From the NCBI RefSeq assembly GCF_023227765.1, contig NZ_JALKBZ010000005.1, positions 1 to 64,000 on the forward strand: a stretch of DNA of 64,000 nt. The letters are read 5' to 3'. The position numbers and the translations under genes were made by a program. The DNA is from Fuchsiella alkaliacetigena. Its GTDB lineage: Bacteria > Bacillota > Halanaerobiia > Halobacteroidales > Acetohalobiaceae. How positions within the stretch are numbered: position 1 is the first letter of the stretch; the number at the start of each line of letters is the position of its first letter. Below are positions 48,768-58,317 of the stretch, one piece after another. The notes under the pieces were generated by a model. The model was not told the DNA's origin, searched no databases, and saw only the letters and a program-made list of their open reading frames with translations.

Positions 48768-50066
48768 TTATTCAACTTGATCCTCTACTCTAATTAAGCT
48801 ACTAATCTCCTTTACCTCTGCTAAATTATCAATTTCCTTTAAAGCAGCCTGAATATCACCTTCAGTCACCTGATGAGTAATTAATACCAACGGGACAGCA
48901 TCTCCATCCTCACCTTGCTGAATTACCGAAGCAATACTGACTTCATTCTCAGCTAAAATTTTAGCTACAGCAGATAAAACCCCCGGCTTATCTATCACTT
49001 TCAAACGTAAATAATACTTAGATTCAACTTCAGCCATCGGCATTAAAGCTTTCGCCTCCTGACAACCACAGTGAATCCGAGTATTAGCATCGTAAATGAT
49101 ATTTCGAGCCACATCGATTATATCAGCCACTACCGCACTAGCAGTAGGCATAGAACCGGCTCCTCGTCCGTAATACATTAGCTCTCCTACGGCATGTCCT
49201 TCCACAAAAACAGCATTGAAAACATCACTTACCGCAGCTAAAGGATGTTCCTTAGGAATCATCGTCGGGTGAACTCTTGCCTCTATCTCACCATTAACCT
49301 CTTTAGCTATTGCTAACAGCTTAATTACATAACCTAATTCTTGAGCATAACTAATATCTTCTGGAGGTACCTGTGAAATTCCTTCTAAATAAATCTCATT
49401 TATATCGATTCGCGAACTAAAAGCAATAGCAGCTAAAATAGCCAACTTATAGGCAGCATCATAACCATCAATATCCGCCGTCGGGTCAGCTTCAGCATAA
49501 CCACTAGCTTGGGCTTCAGCTAAAACCTCATCAAAATCTGCTCCTTCTTGAGTCATCTTAGTTAAAATATAATTAGTAGTTCCATTAACAATCCCCATTA
49601 TTTTTTCAATTCTATTAGCCGTCAAAGACTCCTTTAAGGACCTGATAATAGGAATACCGCCGGCTACACTAGCCTCAAAATAAAGATCAACTCCTCTATC
49701 AGTAGCTAAATCCAGCAATTCCGCTCCATGCTTAGCCATTAACTCCTTATTAGCAGTAACTACATGTTTGTCGGCCTTTAGGGCCCGCACAACAAAATCC
49801 TTAGTAGGCTCTAAACCACCAATAACTTCTACAATGATATCTATTTCTGGATTTTCCAAAAGCTCAGTTGGATCAGCAGTTAAAACCCCTGCTGGCAGTT
49901 CCACCTCTCTTTGCTTATCCAAATTTTTAACCAGTACCTTAGCCAACTCAATCGGCTGTTCTAATTTCTCCTCTACTCCATCTTTATTTTCGCTTAAAAT
50001 TTTCACTACTCCACTACCTACAGTTCCCAAACCTAAAACTCCAACTTTTATTTTTGAATTTTTCAT
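48768..50066 (-). CDS. hom: homoserine dehydrogenase
   Basis: Reduces aspartate semialdehyde to homoserine. 432 residues: NAD(P) fold VGVLGLGTVGSGVVK, catalytic region GIVNGTTNYILTKM and EADPTADIDGYDAAYKLAILA, plus a C-terminal ACT domain (YYLRLKVIDKPGVLSAVAKIL). The ATG at 50066 is 6 nt after AAGGAGGAG. It follows an ACT/HTH protein that may co-regulate the operon. Confidence 0.96.
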   Translation of the reverse strand: MKNSKIKVGVLGLGTVGSGVVKILSENKDGVEEKLEQPIELAKVLVKNLDKQREVELPAGVLTADPTELLENPEIDIIVEVIGGLEPTKDFVVRALKADKHVVTANKELMAKHGAELLDLATDRGVDLYFEASVAGGIPIIRSLKESLTANRIEKIMGIVNGTTNYILTKMTQEGADFDEVLAEAQASGYAEADPTADIDGYDAAYKLAILAAIAFSSRIDINEIYLEGISQVPPEDISYAQELGYVIKLLAIAKEVNGEIEARVHPTMIPKEHPLAAVSDVFNAVFVEGHAVGELMYYGRGAGSMPTASAVVADIIDVARNIIYDANTRIHCGCQEAKALMPMAEVESKYYLRLKVIDKPGVLSAVAKILAENEVSIASVIQQGEDGDAVPLVLITHQVTEGDIQAALKEIDNLAEVKEISSLIRVEDQVE

Positions 50067-50082
50067 CTGCAACTCCTCCTTA

Positions 50083-50532
50083 TCAGTATTTAAAGTTACG
50101 AGCAATAACTTCTACTTTCTGAATTCCTGCTAATTTTTCCATTTGGGCCAGCAAAATATCCATATCTACTGCCAACTCATTAGCCTCCAGAGTAATTCGA
50201 GCATTAGCTACCTTTTGAATAGGAATATCTTGATTAATAGTTAAAATATTCCCCTTTACCTGCGCTATTTCATTAATCACCTTAGCTAGAACTCCTGATT
50301 CATGCTTTAAAAGTAAAGAAAGAGTAATTATTTTTTCCTGTTGATCCTTCAAAAAAGGAAAAACGTGCTGTTTATACTTATAATAAGCACTTCTACTCAA
50401 AGCTACTCTTTCTACTGCCTCGTTTACAGTATCTAACTCTCCCGAACGCAAAAGTCTTTTAGCTTCGATGGTCTTACAAATAGCAGTAGGAAGAATATCC
50501 TTATGTACCACATAATATTCATGCTCTGCCAT
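50083..50532 (-). CDS. pheB: ACT domain-containing protein (PheB/UPF0735)
   Basis: 149 residues: an N-terminal helical HTH-like part (YYVVHKDILPTAICKTIEAKRLLRSGELDTVNEAVERVALSRSAYYKYK) and a C-terminal ACT domain (LSLLLKHESGVLAKVINEIAQVKGNILTINQ). The UPF0735/PheB family often precedes hom or pheA in Firmicutes and probably senses an amino acid. The ATG at 50532 is 8 nt after GGAGG. Its leader contains competing short hairpins. Confidence 0.88.
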   Translation of the reverse strand: MAEHEYYVVHKDILPTAICKTIEAKRLLRSGELDTVNEAVERVALSRSAYYKYKQHVFPFLKDQQEKIITLSLLLKHESGVLAKVINEIAQVKGNILTINQDIPIQKVANARITLEANELAVDMDILLAQMEKLAGIQKVEVIARNFKY

Positions 50533-50544
50533 CAATCACCCCTC

Positions 50545-50570
50545 CTGTCTCTTGACAGTGGATATCTGTC
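50545..50570 (-). promoter_or_regulatory. leader with two mutually exclusive hairpins before the ACT gene
   Basis: In transcript order GACAG (50570-50566), CTGTC (50558-50554), GACAG (50549-50545), the last abutting the SD GGAGGGG. The middle segment can pair with either flank; pairing with the third would crowd the ribosome site. Stems are only 5 bp. Confidence 0.3.
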
Positions 50571-50584
50571 TAATAACAACACAC

Positions 50585-50613
50585 ATTATAACACGACCTT
50601 TAGTATAAATCAA
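50585..50613 (-). promoter_or_regulatory. promoter of the pheB-hom-lysC-thrB operon
   Basis: TTGATT, 17 bp, TATAAT on the minus strand, about 53 bp before the ACT gene. Confidence 0.8.
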
Positions 50614-50630
50614 GGGTATTTAAAAATAAA

Positions 50631-50664
50631 AAAGCATAGCTACCACTAACGATAGCTATACTTT
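50631..50664 (-). terminator. terminator after ilvE
   Basis: AAAGCATAGCTA / TAGCTATACTTT stem with one mismatch and a 10-nt loop, between the ilvE stop and the operon promoter. Confidence 0.75.
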
Positions 50665-50696
50665 TATCTCTTTCTTTATTTTTAATCCTTATCCAA

Positions 50697-51578
50697 TTAA
50701 TTATCGTAAATAGCTCGTCCTTCACTATTAGCTTTTTCCCTAAACTTATCAATCAAATCCCAAGTATAGTCTCCAGGAGTTCCCTGGCCGATGGGTCGAT
50801 CATCTATTTCAACTACTGGGATTACCTCTGCTGCCGTACCAGTTAGGAAACATTCATCAGCTATGTACAGATCATGCCTAGTAAATACCTGCTCCTTAAC
50901 CTCTAATCCCAATTCTGGAGCTATCTCCATTACTACTCCTCTTTTAATCCCACTCAAAGCACCAATATAAGTAGGAGGAGTAACTAATTTATCATCCTTA
51001 ATATAAAATATATTATCTCCAGTACACTCAGCCACGTAACCTTCCTGATTTAACATAATAGCTTCCAAAACTCCAGCCCGATTAGCCTCTATCTTAGCTA
51101 AAATATTATTCAAATAGTTCAAAGACTTAATCCGAGGATTTATAGCTTCCGGAATATTTCTTCTAGTAGCTACAGTTACCACTTCCAAGCCCTGCTCATA
51201 GTACTCTGCTGGATAAAGAGCGACTTCACTAGCAATAATTACTATTGTAGGTTTCTCGCACTTAGTTGGATCTAAACCCAAATCTCCTATTCCCCTAGAG
51301 ACTATTAATCTAATATAGCCATCCTCTAACTGATTAACTCGTAAAGTCTCTAATACTGCTGCTTCCATTTCCGCCCTAGATAAGGGAATATTTAAGCTGA
51401 TAGCTTTAGCCGATTCATAAAGCCGCTGCATATGTTCAGCAAACTTAAAAATACGACCATTATAGGCCCTAATCCCTTCAAAAATACCATCACCGTATAA
51501 ATAACCATGATCCCAAACTGAAACTTTAGCTTCCTGCTTGTCCACAAACTCCCCATTCAAATATACTTTTTGCTCCAT
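50697..51578 (-). CDS. ilvE: branched-chain amino acid aminotransferase
   Basis: PLP fold-type IV transaminase for Leu, Ile and Val, about 293 residues. VWDHGYLYGDGIFEGIRAYNGRIF, PLP lysine in RIKSLNYLNN, ECTGDNIFYI and FLTGTAAEVIPV fit IlvE rather than D-amino acid transaminase. The ATG at 51578 is 8 nt after AGGAG; the GTG one codon earlier is less likely. Monocistronic. Confidence 0.94.
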   Translation of the reverse strand: MEQKVYLNGEFVDKQEAKVSVWDHGYLYGDGIFEGIRAYNGRIFKFAEHMQRLYESAKAISLNIPLSRAEMEAAVLETLRVNQLEDGYIRLIVSRGIGDLGLDPTKCEKPTIVIIASEVALYPAEYYEQGLEVVTVATRRNIPEAINPRIKSLNYLNNILAKIEANRAGVLEAIMLNQEGYVAECTGDNIFYIKDDKLVTPPTYIGALSGIKRGVVMEIAPELGLEVKEQVFTRHDLYIADECFLTGTAAEVIPVVEIDDRPIGQGTPGDYTWDLIDKFREKANSEGRAIYDN

Positions 51579-51634
51579 CACCAGTTCTCCTTTCTACTCT
51601 ACCACTTATTACTTACACTATTTAGATAAATAAA

Positions 51635-51663
51635 GTAGAAAGAGCAGACCCTGCTCTTTCTAC
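51635..51663 (-). terminator. terminator after HU gene
   Basis: GTAGAAAGAGCAG / CTGCTCTTTCTAC perfect 13-bp stem with a 3-nt loop. Confidence 0.93.
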
Positions 51664-51708
51664 TCAAAATATTCTTTAAGCAAATCTAGAATATAGTTTA
51701 AAATCAAT

Positions 51709-52011
51709 TTATTCTTGATTTACAGCATCCTTTAAACCTTTACCAGCTTTAAATACTGGCACCTGCCGAGCAGGAATTTCAATCTCTTCTCCAGTCTGCG
51801 GATTACGTCCTTTACGAGCACTACGATCACGAACTTCAAAACTACCAAATCCAATTAACTGTACTTTATCCCGCTCTTCTGCCTGCTTAGCAGCTTCCGA
51901 TTTAAGGGTATCGGTAATAACTTCGGTAAACCCATCCAAAACTTCTTTGGTATCTTTTTTAGTTAACCCTGTTCTTGCTGAAATTTTATCAACTAATTCA
52001 GTTTTTGTCAA
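51709..52011 (-). CDS. hup: DNA-binding protein HU
   Basis: Nucleoid-compacting HU/IHF protein: [28 protein letters not shown], and the arm motif [28 protein letters not shown]. 100 residues, about ten longer than usual because of a charged insert ([13 protein letters not shown]) before the first beta strand. The start is TTG, 7 nt after GGAGG. Confidence 0.95.
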   Translation of the reverse strand: MTKTELVDKISARTGLTKKDTKEVLDGFTEVITDTLKSEAAKQAEERDKVQLIGFGSFEVRDRSARKGRNPQTGEEIEIPARQVPVFKAGKGLKDAVNQE

Positions 52012-52117
52012 GTCATCACCTCCCTTAATAGTATAACACTTTATTATTTATTATATCATTAATCCCAGCTATAATTCTCATAGTTTTTTCCTTTTTTTAT
52101 TAAGTATCCAAATAAAA

Positions 52118-52138
52118 AACCGACTCTATAAGCCGGTT
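52118..52138 (-). terminator. terminator after spoIVA
   Basis: AACCG / CGGTT stem with extra pairs inside, followed on the minus strand by TTTTTTATTTGG. Confidence 0.8.
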
Positions 52139-52153
52139 GTAATTTGTATCTAG

Positions 52154-53632
52154 TTATAAAATAATACAGATCAATCCACCACTACCTTCATTAACAATCT
52201 TTTCTAAAGTATTCTGTAGCTTGCTTTGGGCATTTTCCGGCATTCTATACAGCTTACTTTGAATACCATCTCTAACTAAATCGTGCAAAGAACGACCTAG
52301 GAAATCAGTATCCCAAACAGCACTAGGATTCTTTTCAAACTCTTCTTCTAAAAATTCAATTAACTCCTCGCACTGTTTTTCAGTCCCCACTACTGGAGAA
52401 ACTTCAGTATTAATATCAGCTCTCAACATATGAATTGAAGGCGCAGTAGCTCTTAACTTAACTCCAAAACCACCGCCTTGTTCTATTAGCTCAGGCTCAT
52501 CAAAAATTAAATCTTCCAGTTCTGGCTTTACAATACCATAACCATTTTTCTCTACCTGCTCTAAGGCTTGAGCCACCTTTTCATGGCTAGCTTTAACTTT
52601 ACTTAGTTCTTTAATTGTATTAAACAGCTCATGTTCTCCTGCTAACTCCAGCCCTGTTACCTCTTCCAAAATATCATAAAAAAGTTCTTCTTTCATTGCA
52701 ATAGCTATCTCTGTACTTCCAGTGCCCAAGTTCATATCTTCCAAAACAACCTCTTTAGCATGCTCATATTCAGCTAAATTATTTAAGCCTTCTTCTATAT
52801 CACGCAGTCTAAAAACACCATCTAACGATGTATCAATGCTCTCTCTAAGCTCTTCACTTAACCAATGTTCGTTTTCCAACTCATCTATCCAAAGTGGTAA
52901 ATCAATATTGATCTCCCGCAATGGAAACTCATAAAGTACTTCCTGCAATAAATAGTTTATATCATCTTCATTAAGCTCTTCGCAATCTACAGGTACTACA
53001 GGCCTATCATACTTTTCTTCTAATTTTTCTTTTAAATTTTGGGTTTCTTCACTATAAGGTTGAGTAGTATTTAAAGCTATTAAATAAGGCTTACCCAACT
53101 TATCTAACTCTCTAATAACCTTTTCTTCAGCATCAATATAACTCTCTCTAGGCAATTCAGTAATAGAACCATCAGTAGTTATTACTAAACCAATTGTAGA
53201 GTGATCCTCTACTACTTTTCTAGTCCCTATTTCCGCTGCTTCATCAAAAGGAATGGCCTCTTGAAACCAAGGAGTTACTACCATCCGCGGGCCATCTTCC
53301 TCCTGATAGCCTAAAGCACCATCAACCTTATAACCCACACAGTCCACTAATCTAACTCTGAAGTTTAATTTATCATTTAATTCAACTTCAGTTCCCTCAT
53401 TAGGTACAAACTTAGGCTCAGTAGTCATTATAGTTCTCCCGCCACCACTTTGCGGCAATTCATCTAAAGTCCTTTCCCGATCGTATTCATTGGTAATATT
53501 AGGCAGCACTAATAAATCCATAAACTTTTTAATAAAAGTAGATTTTCCACTTCTGACTGGGCCCACCACTCCAATATAGATATCTCCACCAGTTCGTTCA
53601 GCAATGTCTTGGTAAATATCGTACTCCTCCAT
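52154..53632 (-). CDS. spoIVA: stage IV sporulation protein A (coat morphogenetic ATPase)
   Basis: Polymerising ATPase that anchors the spore coat on the forespore surface. 492 residues from the ATG at 53632 (AAGGAGGGG 6 nt upstream), the family's usual length. Key features are EYDIYQDIAERTGGDIYIGVVGPVRSGKSTFIKKFM (Walker A), QSGGGRTIMTTEPKFVP and a conserved hydrophobic C-terminus (GSGGLICIIL). Its presence argues strongly that the organism sporulates. Confidence 0.97.
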   Translation of the reverse strand: MEEYDIYQDIAERTGGDIYIGVVGPVRSGKSTFIKKFMDLLVLPNITNEYDRERTLDELPQSGGGRTIMTTEPKFVPNEGTEVELNDKLNFRVRLVDCVGYKVDGALGYQEEDGPRMVVTPWFQEAIPFDEAAEIGTRKVVEDHSTIGLVITTDGSITELPRESYIDAEEKVIRELDKLGKPYLIALNTTQPYSEETQNLKEKLEEKYDRPVVPVDCEELNEDDINYLLQEVLYEFPLREINIDLPLWIDELENEHWLSEELRESIDTSLDGVFRLRDIEEGLNNLAEYEHAKEVVLEDMNLGTGSTEIAIAMKEELFYDILEEVTGLELAGEHELFNTIKELSKVKASHEKVAQALEQVEKNGYGIVKPELEDLIFDEPELIEQGGGFGVKLRATAPSIHMLRADINTEVSPVVGTEKQCEELIEFLEEEFEKNPSAVWDTDFLGRSLHDLVRDGIQSKLYRMPENAQSKLQNTLEKIVNEGSGGLICIIL

Positions 53633-53739
53633 CAACTTCCCCTCCTTAAAATATTGATAACACACAGAGATAAGCTCTATTTCAAACTTTCCTTTAACAA
53701 AGAATTTATATCTTTATTTCCGCTTTATCCAATCATTAT

Positions 53740-53768
53740 ATATATATGAGCAGAATTTTAGAATATTC
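53740..53768 (-). promoter_or_regulatory. possible sigma-E promoter of spoIVA
   Basis: GAATATT, 13 bp, CATATATAT on the minus strand, about 108 bp upstream of the ATG. It resembles the sigma-E pattern (ATATT...CATACAAT) with a slightly short spacer. spoIVA is sigma-E dependent in Bacillus. Confidence 0.3.
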
Positions 53769-53817
53769 TTTAACTGCCGATATTATTGTATCGTAGCCTT
53801 TCTTATTATAAAATTAA

Positions 53818-53842
53818 AAAAGAGGGGAATCCCCCCTCTTTT
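53818..53842 (-). terminator. terminator after gpsA
   Basis: AAAAGAGGGG / CCCCTCTTTT, 5-nt loop, followed on the minus strand by a T-rich tract. Confidence 0.9.
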
Positions 53843-53845
53843 AAG

Positions 53846-54880
53846 CTACCAGTTCTCTTTATTTTGCACCACTTCTTCTATCTCGTGCTTTTTACTACGC
53901 ACCATCAGCTCATTAACCGCCTCGCGAGGATTTTTATCAGCAAAAAGCACCTGATAAGCCTGATTTATAATCGGCACTTCTACTCCTTCAGCTTTAGCTA
54001 ATGAATAAGCAGCCTTAGTTGCCTCTACTCCTTCAGCTACCATCTTCATCTCATCTAAGGCTTCTTCTAAGCTTTTACCCTGTCCAATCTTAGTTCCTAA
54101 ACGTCTATTTCTACTATGCTGACTAGCACAGGTAACCACCAAATCACCAATTCCAGACAGACCAGCAAAGGTCATAGCTTCCGCTCCTAAAGCCACTCCT
54201 AAACGCTTAATCTCAGCTAAGCCACGAGTAATTAAAGCAGCCTTAGTATTATCGCCATAGTCTAAGCCATCGGCAATTCCAGCCGCAATTGCAATGATAT
54301 TTTTTAAAGAACCACCTAGTTCCACTCCCACTACATCTGGATTAGTATAAACTCTAAAAGTATCAGCCATAAAGATATCCTGAACTTCCTCAGCTAACTC
54401 TTTAGACTTACTAGCTGCCACTACAGTAGTAGGAATCCCTCTGCTGACCTCCTCAGCATGGCTGGGCCCGGAGATAACGGCTATATTTTTATGTAATTCC
54501 GCTCGTAATTCATCCTTTAAAACCTCAGACATCCTCAAAAAGCTATCCTTTTCAATTCCTTTAGTAGCACTAACAATAATAGTTTCTTCAGCTATTAAAC
54601 CCTTTAACTCTTTAGCTACACTTCTCATTACCGAAGAAGGAACCACTACCACTACTGCCTTAACATCTTGCACTGCAGCTTCTAAATCAGTAGTCGCTTC
54701 AATTCCATCTGGAAATTTCACTCCCGGTAAGTAATTAGAGTTACTTCCTTTTTCGTTTATTTCTTTAACCTGCTCAGACGATATATCTCGTAAAGTAACC
54801 TGATAACCATTTTCAGCTAATAAAATAGCTAAAGCACTACCCCAACTTCCTCCACCAATTACAGCTATCTGATCCTCCAT
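53846..54880 (-). CDS. gpsA: glycerol-3-phosphate dehydrogenase [NAD(P)+]
   Basis: Makes sn-glycerol-3-phosphate for phospholipids. 344 residues: IAVIGGGSWGSALAILLAENG, SATKGIE, ISGPSHAEEVSRG, LGGSLKNIIAIAAGI and GLSGIGDLVVTC. SD AAAGGAGG before the ATG. It follows plsY and der in one direction, the common der-plsY-gpsA-spoIVA order of Firmicutes. Confidence 0.96.
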   Translation of the reverse strand: MEDQIAVIGGGSWGSALAILLAENGYQVTLRDISSEQVKEINEKGSNSNYLPGVKFPDGIEATTDLEAAVQDVKAVVVVVPSSVMRSVAKELKGLIAEETIIVSATKGIEKDSFLRMSEVLKDELRAELHKNIAVISGPSHAEEVSRGIPTTVVAASKSKELAEEVQDIFMADTFRVYTNPDVVGVELGGSLKNIIAIAAGIADGLDYGDNTKAALITRGLAEIKRLGVALGAEAMTFAGLSGIGDLVVTCASQHSRNRRLGTKIGQGKSLEEALDEMKMVAEGVEATKAAYSLAKAEGVEVPIINQAYQVLFADKNPREAVNELMVRSKKHEIEEVVQNKENW

Positions 54881-54931
54881 TTTTTGCCTCCTTTAAAAGA
54901 TCTGCTTCTGCTTTTAAATTTTAATTAGTTT

Positions 54932-55552
54932 TTAACCTTCTTCTTCATCACTGCTCATATTCCAGCCTATTTTATTCTCTTCTCCTGCTAATAACCTCTC
55001 TATATTTGGACGATGACGATAAATCACAAAAACAGCTATTAATAAACCCAAAAGTATATATATATCAGGTTTTTGAAAGAAAACAGCCAAAATAGGAATC
55101 AAAGCAGCTCCCACAATAGAACCTAAAGAAACATATCTGCTAATAACTACTATCAGTAGCCAGATAAAAAAGACAATTAATACGGTTTTCGGCATCAAGT
55201 TAATTAAAACTCCTACCGAAGTTGCTACTCCTCTTCCCCCTTTAAACTTCAAAAAAATCGGCCAATTATGTCCCGCAATAGCCAAAATACCTGCTAAAAT
55301 CAACACTGAATAGACTTCGGGCCCAAATAACTGCCTAGCCAATAATACACTCACATACCCTTTACCAATATCCAATAAAGCTACTAAAACTCCCAAACCA
55401 AAACCCATTATTCGATAAGCATTAGTCGCTCCAATATTACCACTACCATAATCTCTAATATCTACTCCTTTAACCGTCTTACTAACTAACAAACCAAAAG
55501 GAATAGAACCTAATAAATAACTAATCAAGATCACCAATAAATACTTAATCAT
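54932..55552 (-). CDS. plsY: glycerol-3-phosphate acyltransferase PlsY
   Basis: Membrane acyltransferase using acyl-phosphate to make lysophosphatidate. About 206 residues, five to seven helices, with motifs LLGSIPFGLLV, DYGSGNIGATNAYRIMG and FKGGRGVATSVGVL. The ATG at 55552 follows GGGGAGAGTG; 11-14 bp after der. Confidence 0.95.
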   Translation of the reverse strand: MIKYLLVILISYLLGSIPFGLLVSKTVKGVDIRDYGSGNIGATNAYRIMGFGLGVLVALLDIGKGYVSVLLARQLFGPEVYSVLILAGILAIAGHNWPIFLKFKGGRGVATSVGVLINLMPKTVLIVFFIWLLIVVISRYVSLGSIVGAALIPILAVFFQKPDIYILLGLLIAVFVIYRHRPNIERLLAGEENKIGWNMSSDEEEG

Positions 55553-55566
55553 CACTCTCCCCCTCT

Positions 55567-56886
55567 CTAACTTCTTTCTCTAGCTAAAATTTTAATAGGT
55601 GTTCCTTCAAAACCAAAAGCCTCCCTAATTTTATTCTCTAAATAACGCTTATAAGAAAAATGCATTAACTCTGGATCATTAACAAAGAAAATAAATAAAG
55701 GCGGCTTTACTCTAGGTTGAGTAACATAATAAACCCTCAATCTCTTTCCCTGTTTATTGCTAGGTGGCTCAACTAAGGCTGTAGCATCTTTAACTACCTT
55801 ATTTAAAGTACTAGTCTCCACTCGTCGATTATACTGCTCAGCTACATACTCAATTATTTCTAAAATTTCCATTACTCGCTGTCCAGTTAGAGCAGACACA
55901 AAAGTAATCGGAGCATAATTTAAAAAAGAAGCTTCATAACGAATCTCATCGGCATAATCCTGGTCAATATTATTCCGCTTTTCAACCAAGTCCCATTTAT
56001 TTACCACCAGCACCATAGCCTTTCCTTCTTCGTGGGCATAACCAGCAATCTTTTTATCCTGCGCAGTTATGCCTTCAGTAGCATCTAAAACCATTAATAC
56101 TACTTCAGAACGATCTACAGCCCGCAAAGAACGAATCACACTATATCTCTCCACACCTGCTTCAACTTTAGCCTTACGTCTCATTCCAGCAGTATCAATA
56201 AGTACAAACTTATTACCGTCAACTTCAAAATAAGTATCTACAGCATCTCTAGTAGTTCCTGGCGTCTCCCCTACTATAACTCTATCCTCACCAATAATCT
56301 TATTTACTAAAGAAGACTTACCTACATTAGGTCTACCGATAACAGAAATACTGATTACATCTTCATCATAAGTAACATCATCTATTCTTTCAAAATAATC
56401 AATAACCTGATCCAATAAATCGCCGATTCTCATCCCGTGTTCCGCTGAAACAGGATAAGGCTCTCCAAAGCCTAGTTCATAAAAGTTATACTTAACCTCT
56501 TGAGCCAACTCCCTATTATCCAGTTTATTAACAGCTAAAACTACCGGCTTATTACTCCTTCTCAAAATATTAGCTATCTCCTTATCCATAGACTTAACTC
56601 CACTTCGCCCATCAACTACAAATAAGATCACATCAGCCTCTTCGATAGCTAATTCAACCTGACCTTTAACCTTCTTTTTCAGCTCACTTTCCGCAGCTAA
56701 ATCAATCCCTCCGGTATCAACCACTAAAAAAGGATTACCCAACCACTCGCTCTCTCCATAAATTCTATCTCTAGTAACATTAGGTTCATCTTCAACAATA
56801 GAAATTCTAGCTCCAATAATCCGATTAAATAAAGTCGATTTACCTACATTAGGTCTACCCACAATCGCTACTACTGGCTTGTTCAT
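55567..56886 (-). CDS. der: ribosome-associated GTPase Der (EngA)
   Basis: 50S assembly GTPase with two G domains (GRPNVGKSTLFN near residue 10 and GRPNVGKSSLVN near 185) and a C-terminal KH-like domain. DTGG and DTAG switch II motifs and NKLD/NKWD specificity motifs are intact. 439 residues from the ATG at 56886, 8 nt after GGAGG; this start overlaps the preceding gene by about 32 bp. Confidence 0.96.
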   Translation of the reverse strand: MNKPVVAIVGRPNVGKSTLFNRIIGARISIVEDEPNVTRDRIYGESEWLGNPFLVVDTGGIDLAAESELKKKVKGQVELAIEEADVILFVVDGRSGVKSMDKEIANILRRSNKPVVLAVNKLDNRELAQEVKYNFYELGFGEPYPVSAEHGMRIGDLLDQVIDYFERIDDVTYDEDVISISVIGRPNVGKSSLVNKIIGEDRVIVGETPGTTRDAVDTYFEVDGNKFVLIDTAGMRRKAKVEAGVERYSVIRSLRAVDRSEVVLMVLDATEGITAQDKKIAGYAHEEGKAMVLVVNKWDLVEKRNNIDQDYADEIRYEASFLNYAPITFVSALTGQRVMEILEIIEYVAEQYNRRVETSTLNKVVKDATALVEPPSNKQGKRLRVYYVTQPRVKPPLFIFFVNDPELMHFSYKRYLENKIREAFGFEGTPIKILARERS

Positions 56887-58216
56887 TAACAACACCTCCA
56901 TATTGATTAAGCAATCTATTTATCAAAGTCGCTGCTTTATTCTCCACTACTATAAAATCCAATTCAGGAAATTCAGCCTTTAAATCTGCTAGCGAATAAT
57001 CATCTATAAAAAGTCCCTCTTGATTTAGCATTACTGTCGATAAAACTACCTTCTTCTCTGGACTTCCTTCTTTTAAAGCAGCAATAATATCTTGGGCCGT
57101 CAACAAACCAGTCACCGTTACTTCCTTCCCAAAAAATCGATTTTCAACTACCAATAACTTAATATCTAAGCCCTTTGTTTCATTTAATCTACTTACCACC
57201 GGCTCCAAAGCCTGAGCTCCCAAAGAGCTGGTTACTATGCTAAAGCTTTTATTATCGGTTAAAGCAGCAGGTAACTCTGCTTCCAGTTCTGAAAATTCAT
57301 GCCAAAAAAACCTAATTAGTCCCACGCCATTTTCCAGCTGCGGAAAACCATTATACTCTTCAACAGTCGGTAAAGGATAGTCAGCCAACAAATAGAACTC
57401 ATCAGCTAAATAAATGAAATTCCGCCCTAATCTCTGCTTCAATCTTTCTTGCCAACAACTTACGCTATCGATTACTTCTGCAGCTTCTAAAGCAGTAACA
57501 GAGCGCAGTTGAAATAAATTATCCCTAAACTTAGTCAAACCTACAGGTACTATAGCTAAACTCCTTAGAGACGATTCCAACTCCAGTAAGTCAGTAATAC
57601 TTCTTTCTAGTTCAGCGCCATCATTAATTCCCGGACAAAGTACTATCTGGGTATGAAACTCAATTCCAGCTCCAGCTAACTCCTTTAGCTGAGCTAAAAT
57701 ATTAGCTGCCTGCTTATTACCTAACATCTGTACTCTTAATTGAGGATTAGTAGTATGTACCGAAACATAAAGAGGACTTAAATTAAACTGCTTAATTCGC
57801 TTAAAATCCTCTTGATTTAAATTACTTAAAGTTATATAACTACCTTCTAAAAAAGAAAATCTATAGTCATCATCCTTAAAAGTTAAAGTCTCTCTTAAAC
57901 CCTCAGGAGACTGATCAACAAAACAAAATATACAGTTGTTTTCACATTTATTTAAGCCATCATAGATAATCCCCGGTAATTCTATTCCTAAATCCTGGTC
58001 ATAGTCCTTCTCAATTTCTAGCAACCATTGCTGACCATTACTTTTCTCCACCAAGACCTCAAGATATAGATCAGTAGTCCAAAACTTATAATCTATATAG
58101 TCTCTAATAACCTCTCCATTGATCTTAAGTAGTTTATCCCCAGCCTCTATTCCTAATTCTGCAGCTATACTATCAGCAGCTACATCCTTTATTTGCACAA
58201 CATCTTCTGCAAGCAT
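56855..58216 (-). CDS. PDZ/radical-SAM-like DUF512 protein
   Basis: About 453 residues. An N-terminal PDZ-like domain (AAELGIEAGDKLLKINGEVIRDYIDYKF) is followed by a radical-SAM-type cluster motif (KCENNCIFCFVDQSPEGLRETL, CxxxCxxC) and a C-terminal DUF512. The gene commonly precedes der in Clostridia; function unestablished. The ATG at 58216 has GGAGGA 7 nt upstream. Some relatives are annotated as Fe-S oxidoreductases. Confidence 0.88.
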   Translation of the reverse strand: MLAEDVVQIKDVAADSIAAELGIEAGDKLLKINGEVIRDYIDYKFWTTDLYLEVLVEKSNGQQWLLEIEKDYDQDLGIELPGIIYDGLNKCENNCIFCFVDQSPEGLRETLTFKDDDYRFSFLEGSYITLSNLNQEDFKRIKQFNLSPLYVSVHTTNPQLRVQMLGNKQAANILAQLKELAGAGIEFHTQIVLCPGINDGAELERSITDLLELESSLRSLAIVPVGLTKFRDNLFQLRSVTALEAAEVIDSVSCWQERLKQRLGRNFIYLADEFYLLADYPLPTVEEYNGFPQLENGVGLIRFFWHEFSELEAELPAALTDNKSFSIVTSSLGAQALEPVVSRLNETKGLDIKLLVVENRFFGKEVTVTGLLTAQDIIAALKEGSPEKKVVLSTVMLNQEGLFIDDYSLADLKAEFPELDFIVVENKAATLINRLLNQYGGVVNEQASSSDCG

Positions 58217-58294
58217 AATCCGCTCCTCCATTTCAGCCTAGTTTATATTATCTTATATCAGGCCCAATTAGTCAAGCTTTTAAAAGTAAAAAAA

Positions 58295-58314
58295 GCCCAT
58301 CATTGTCGATGAGC
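58295..58314 (-). terminator. terminator after DUF3189 pair
   Basis: GCTCATC / GATGGGC stem on the minus strand followed by TTTTTTT, just beyond the stop at 58318. Confidence 0.85.
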
Positions 58315-58317
58315 AGC

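Noticed and set aside
51579-51640. T-box leader before ilvE, or lysine riboswitch before the hom-lysC operon
   Set aside because: The leaders are too short and lack the T-box sequence or lysine aptamer core.
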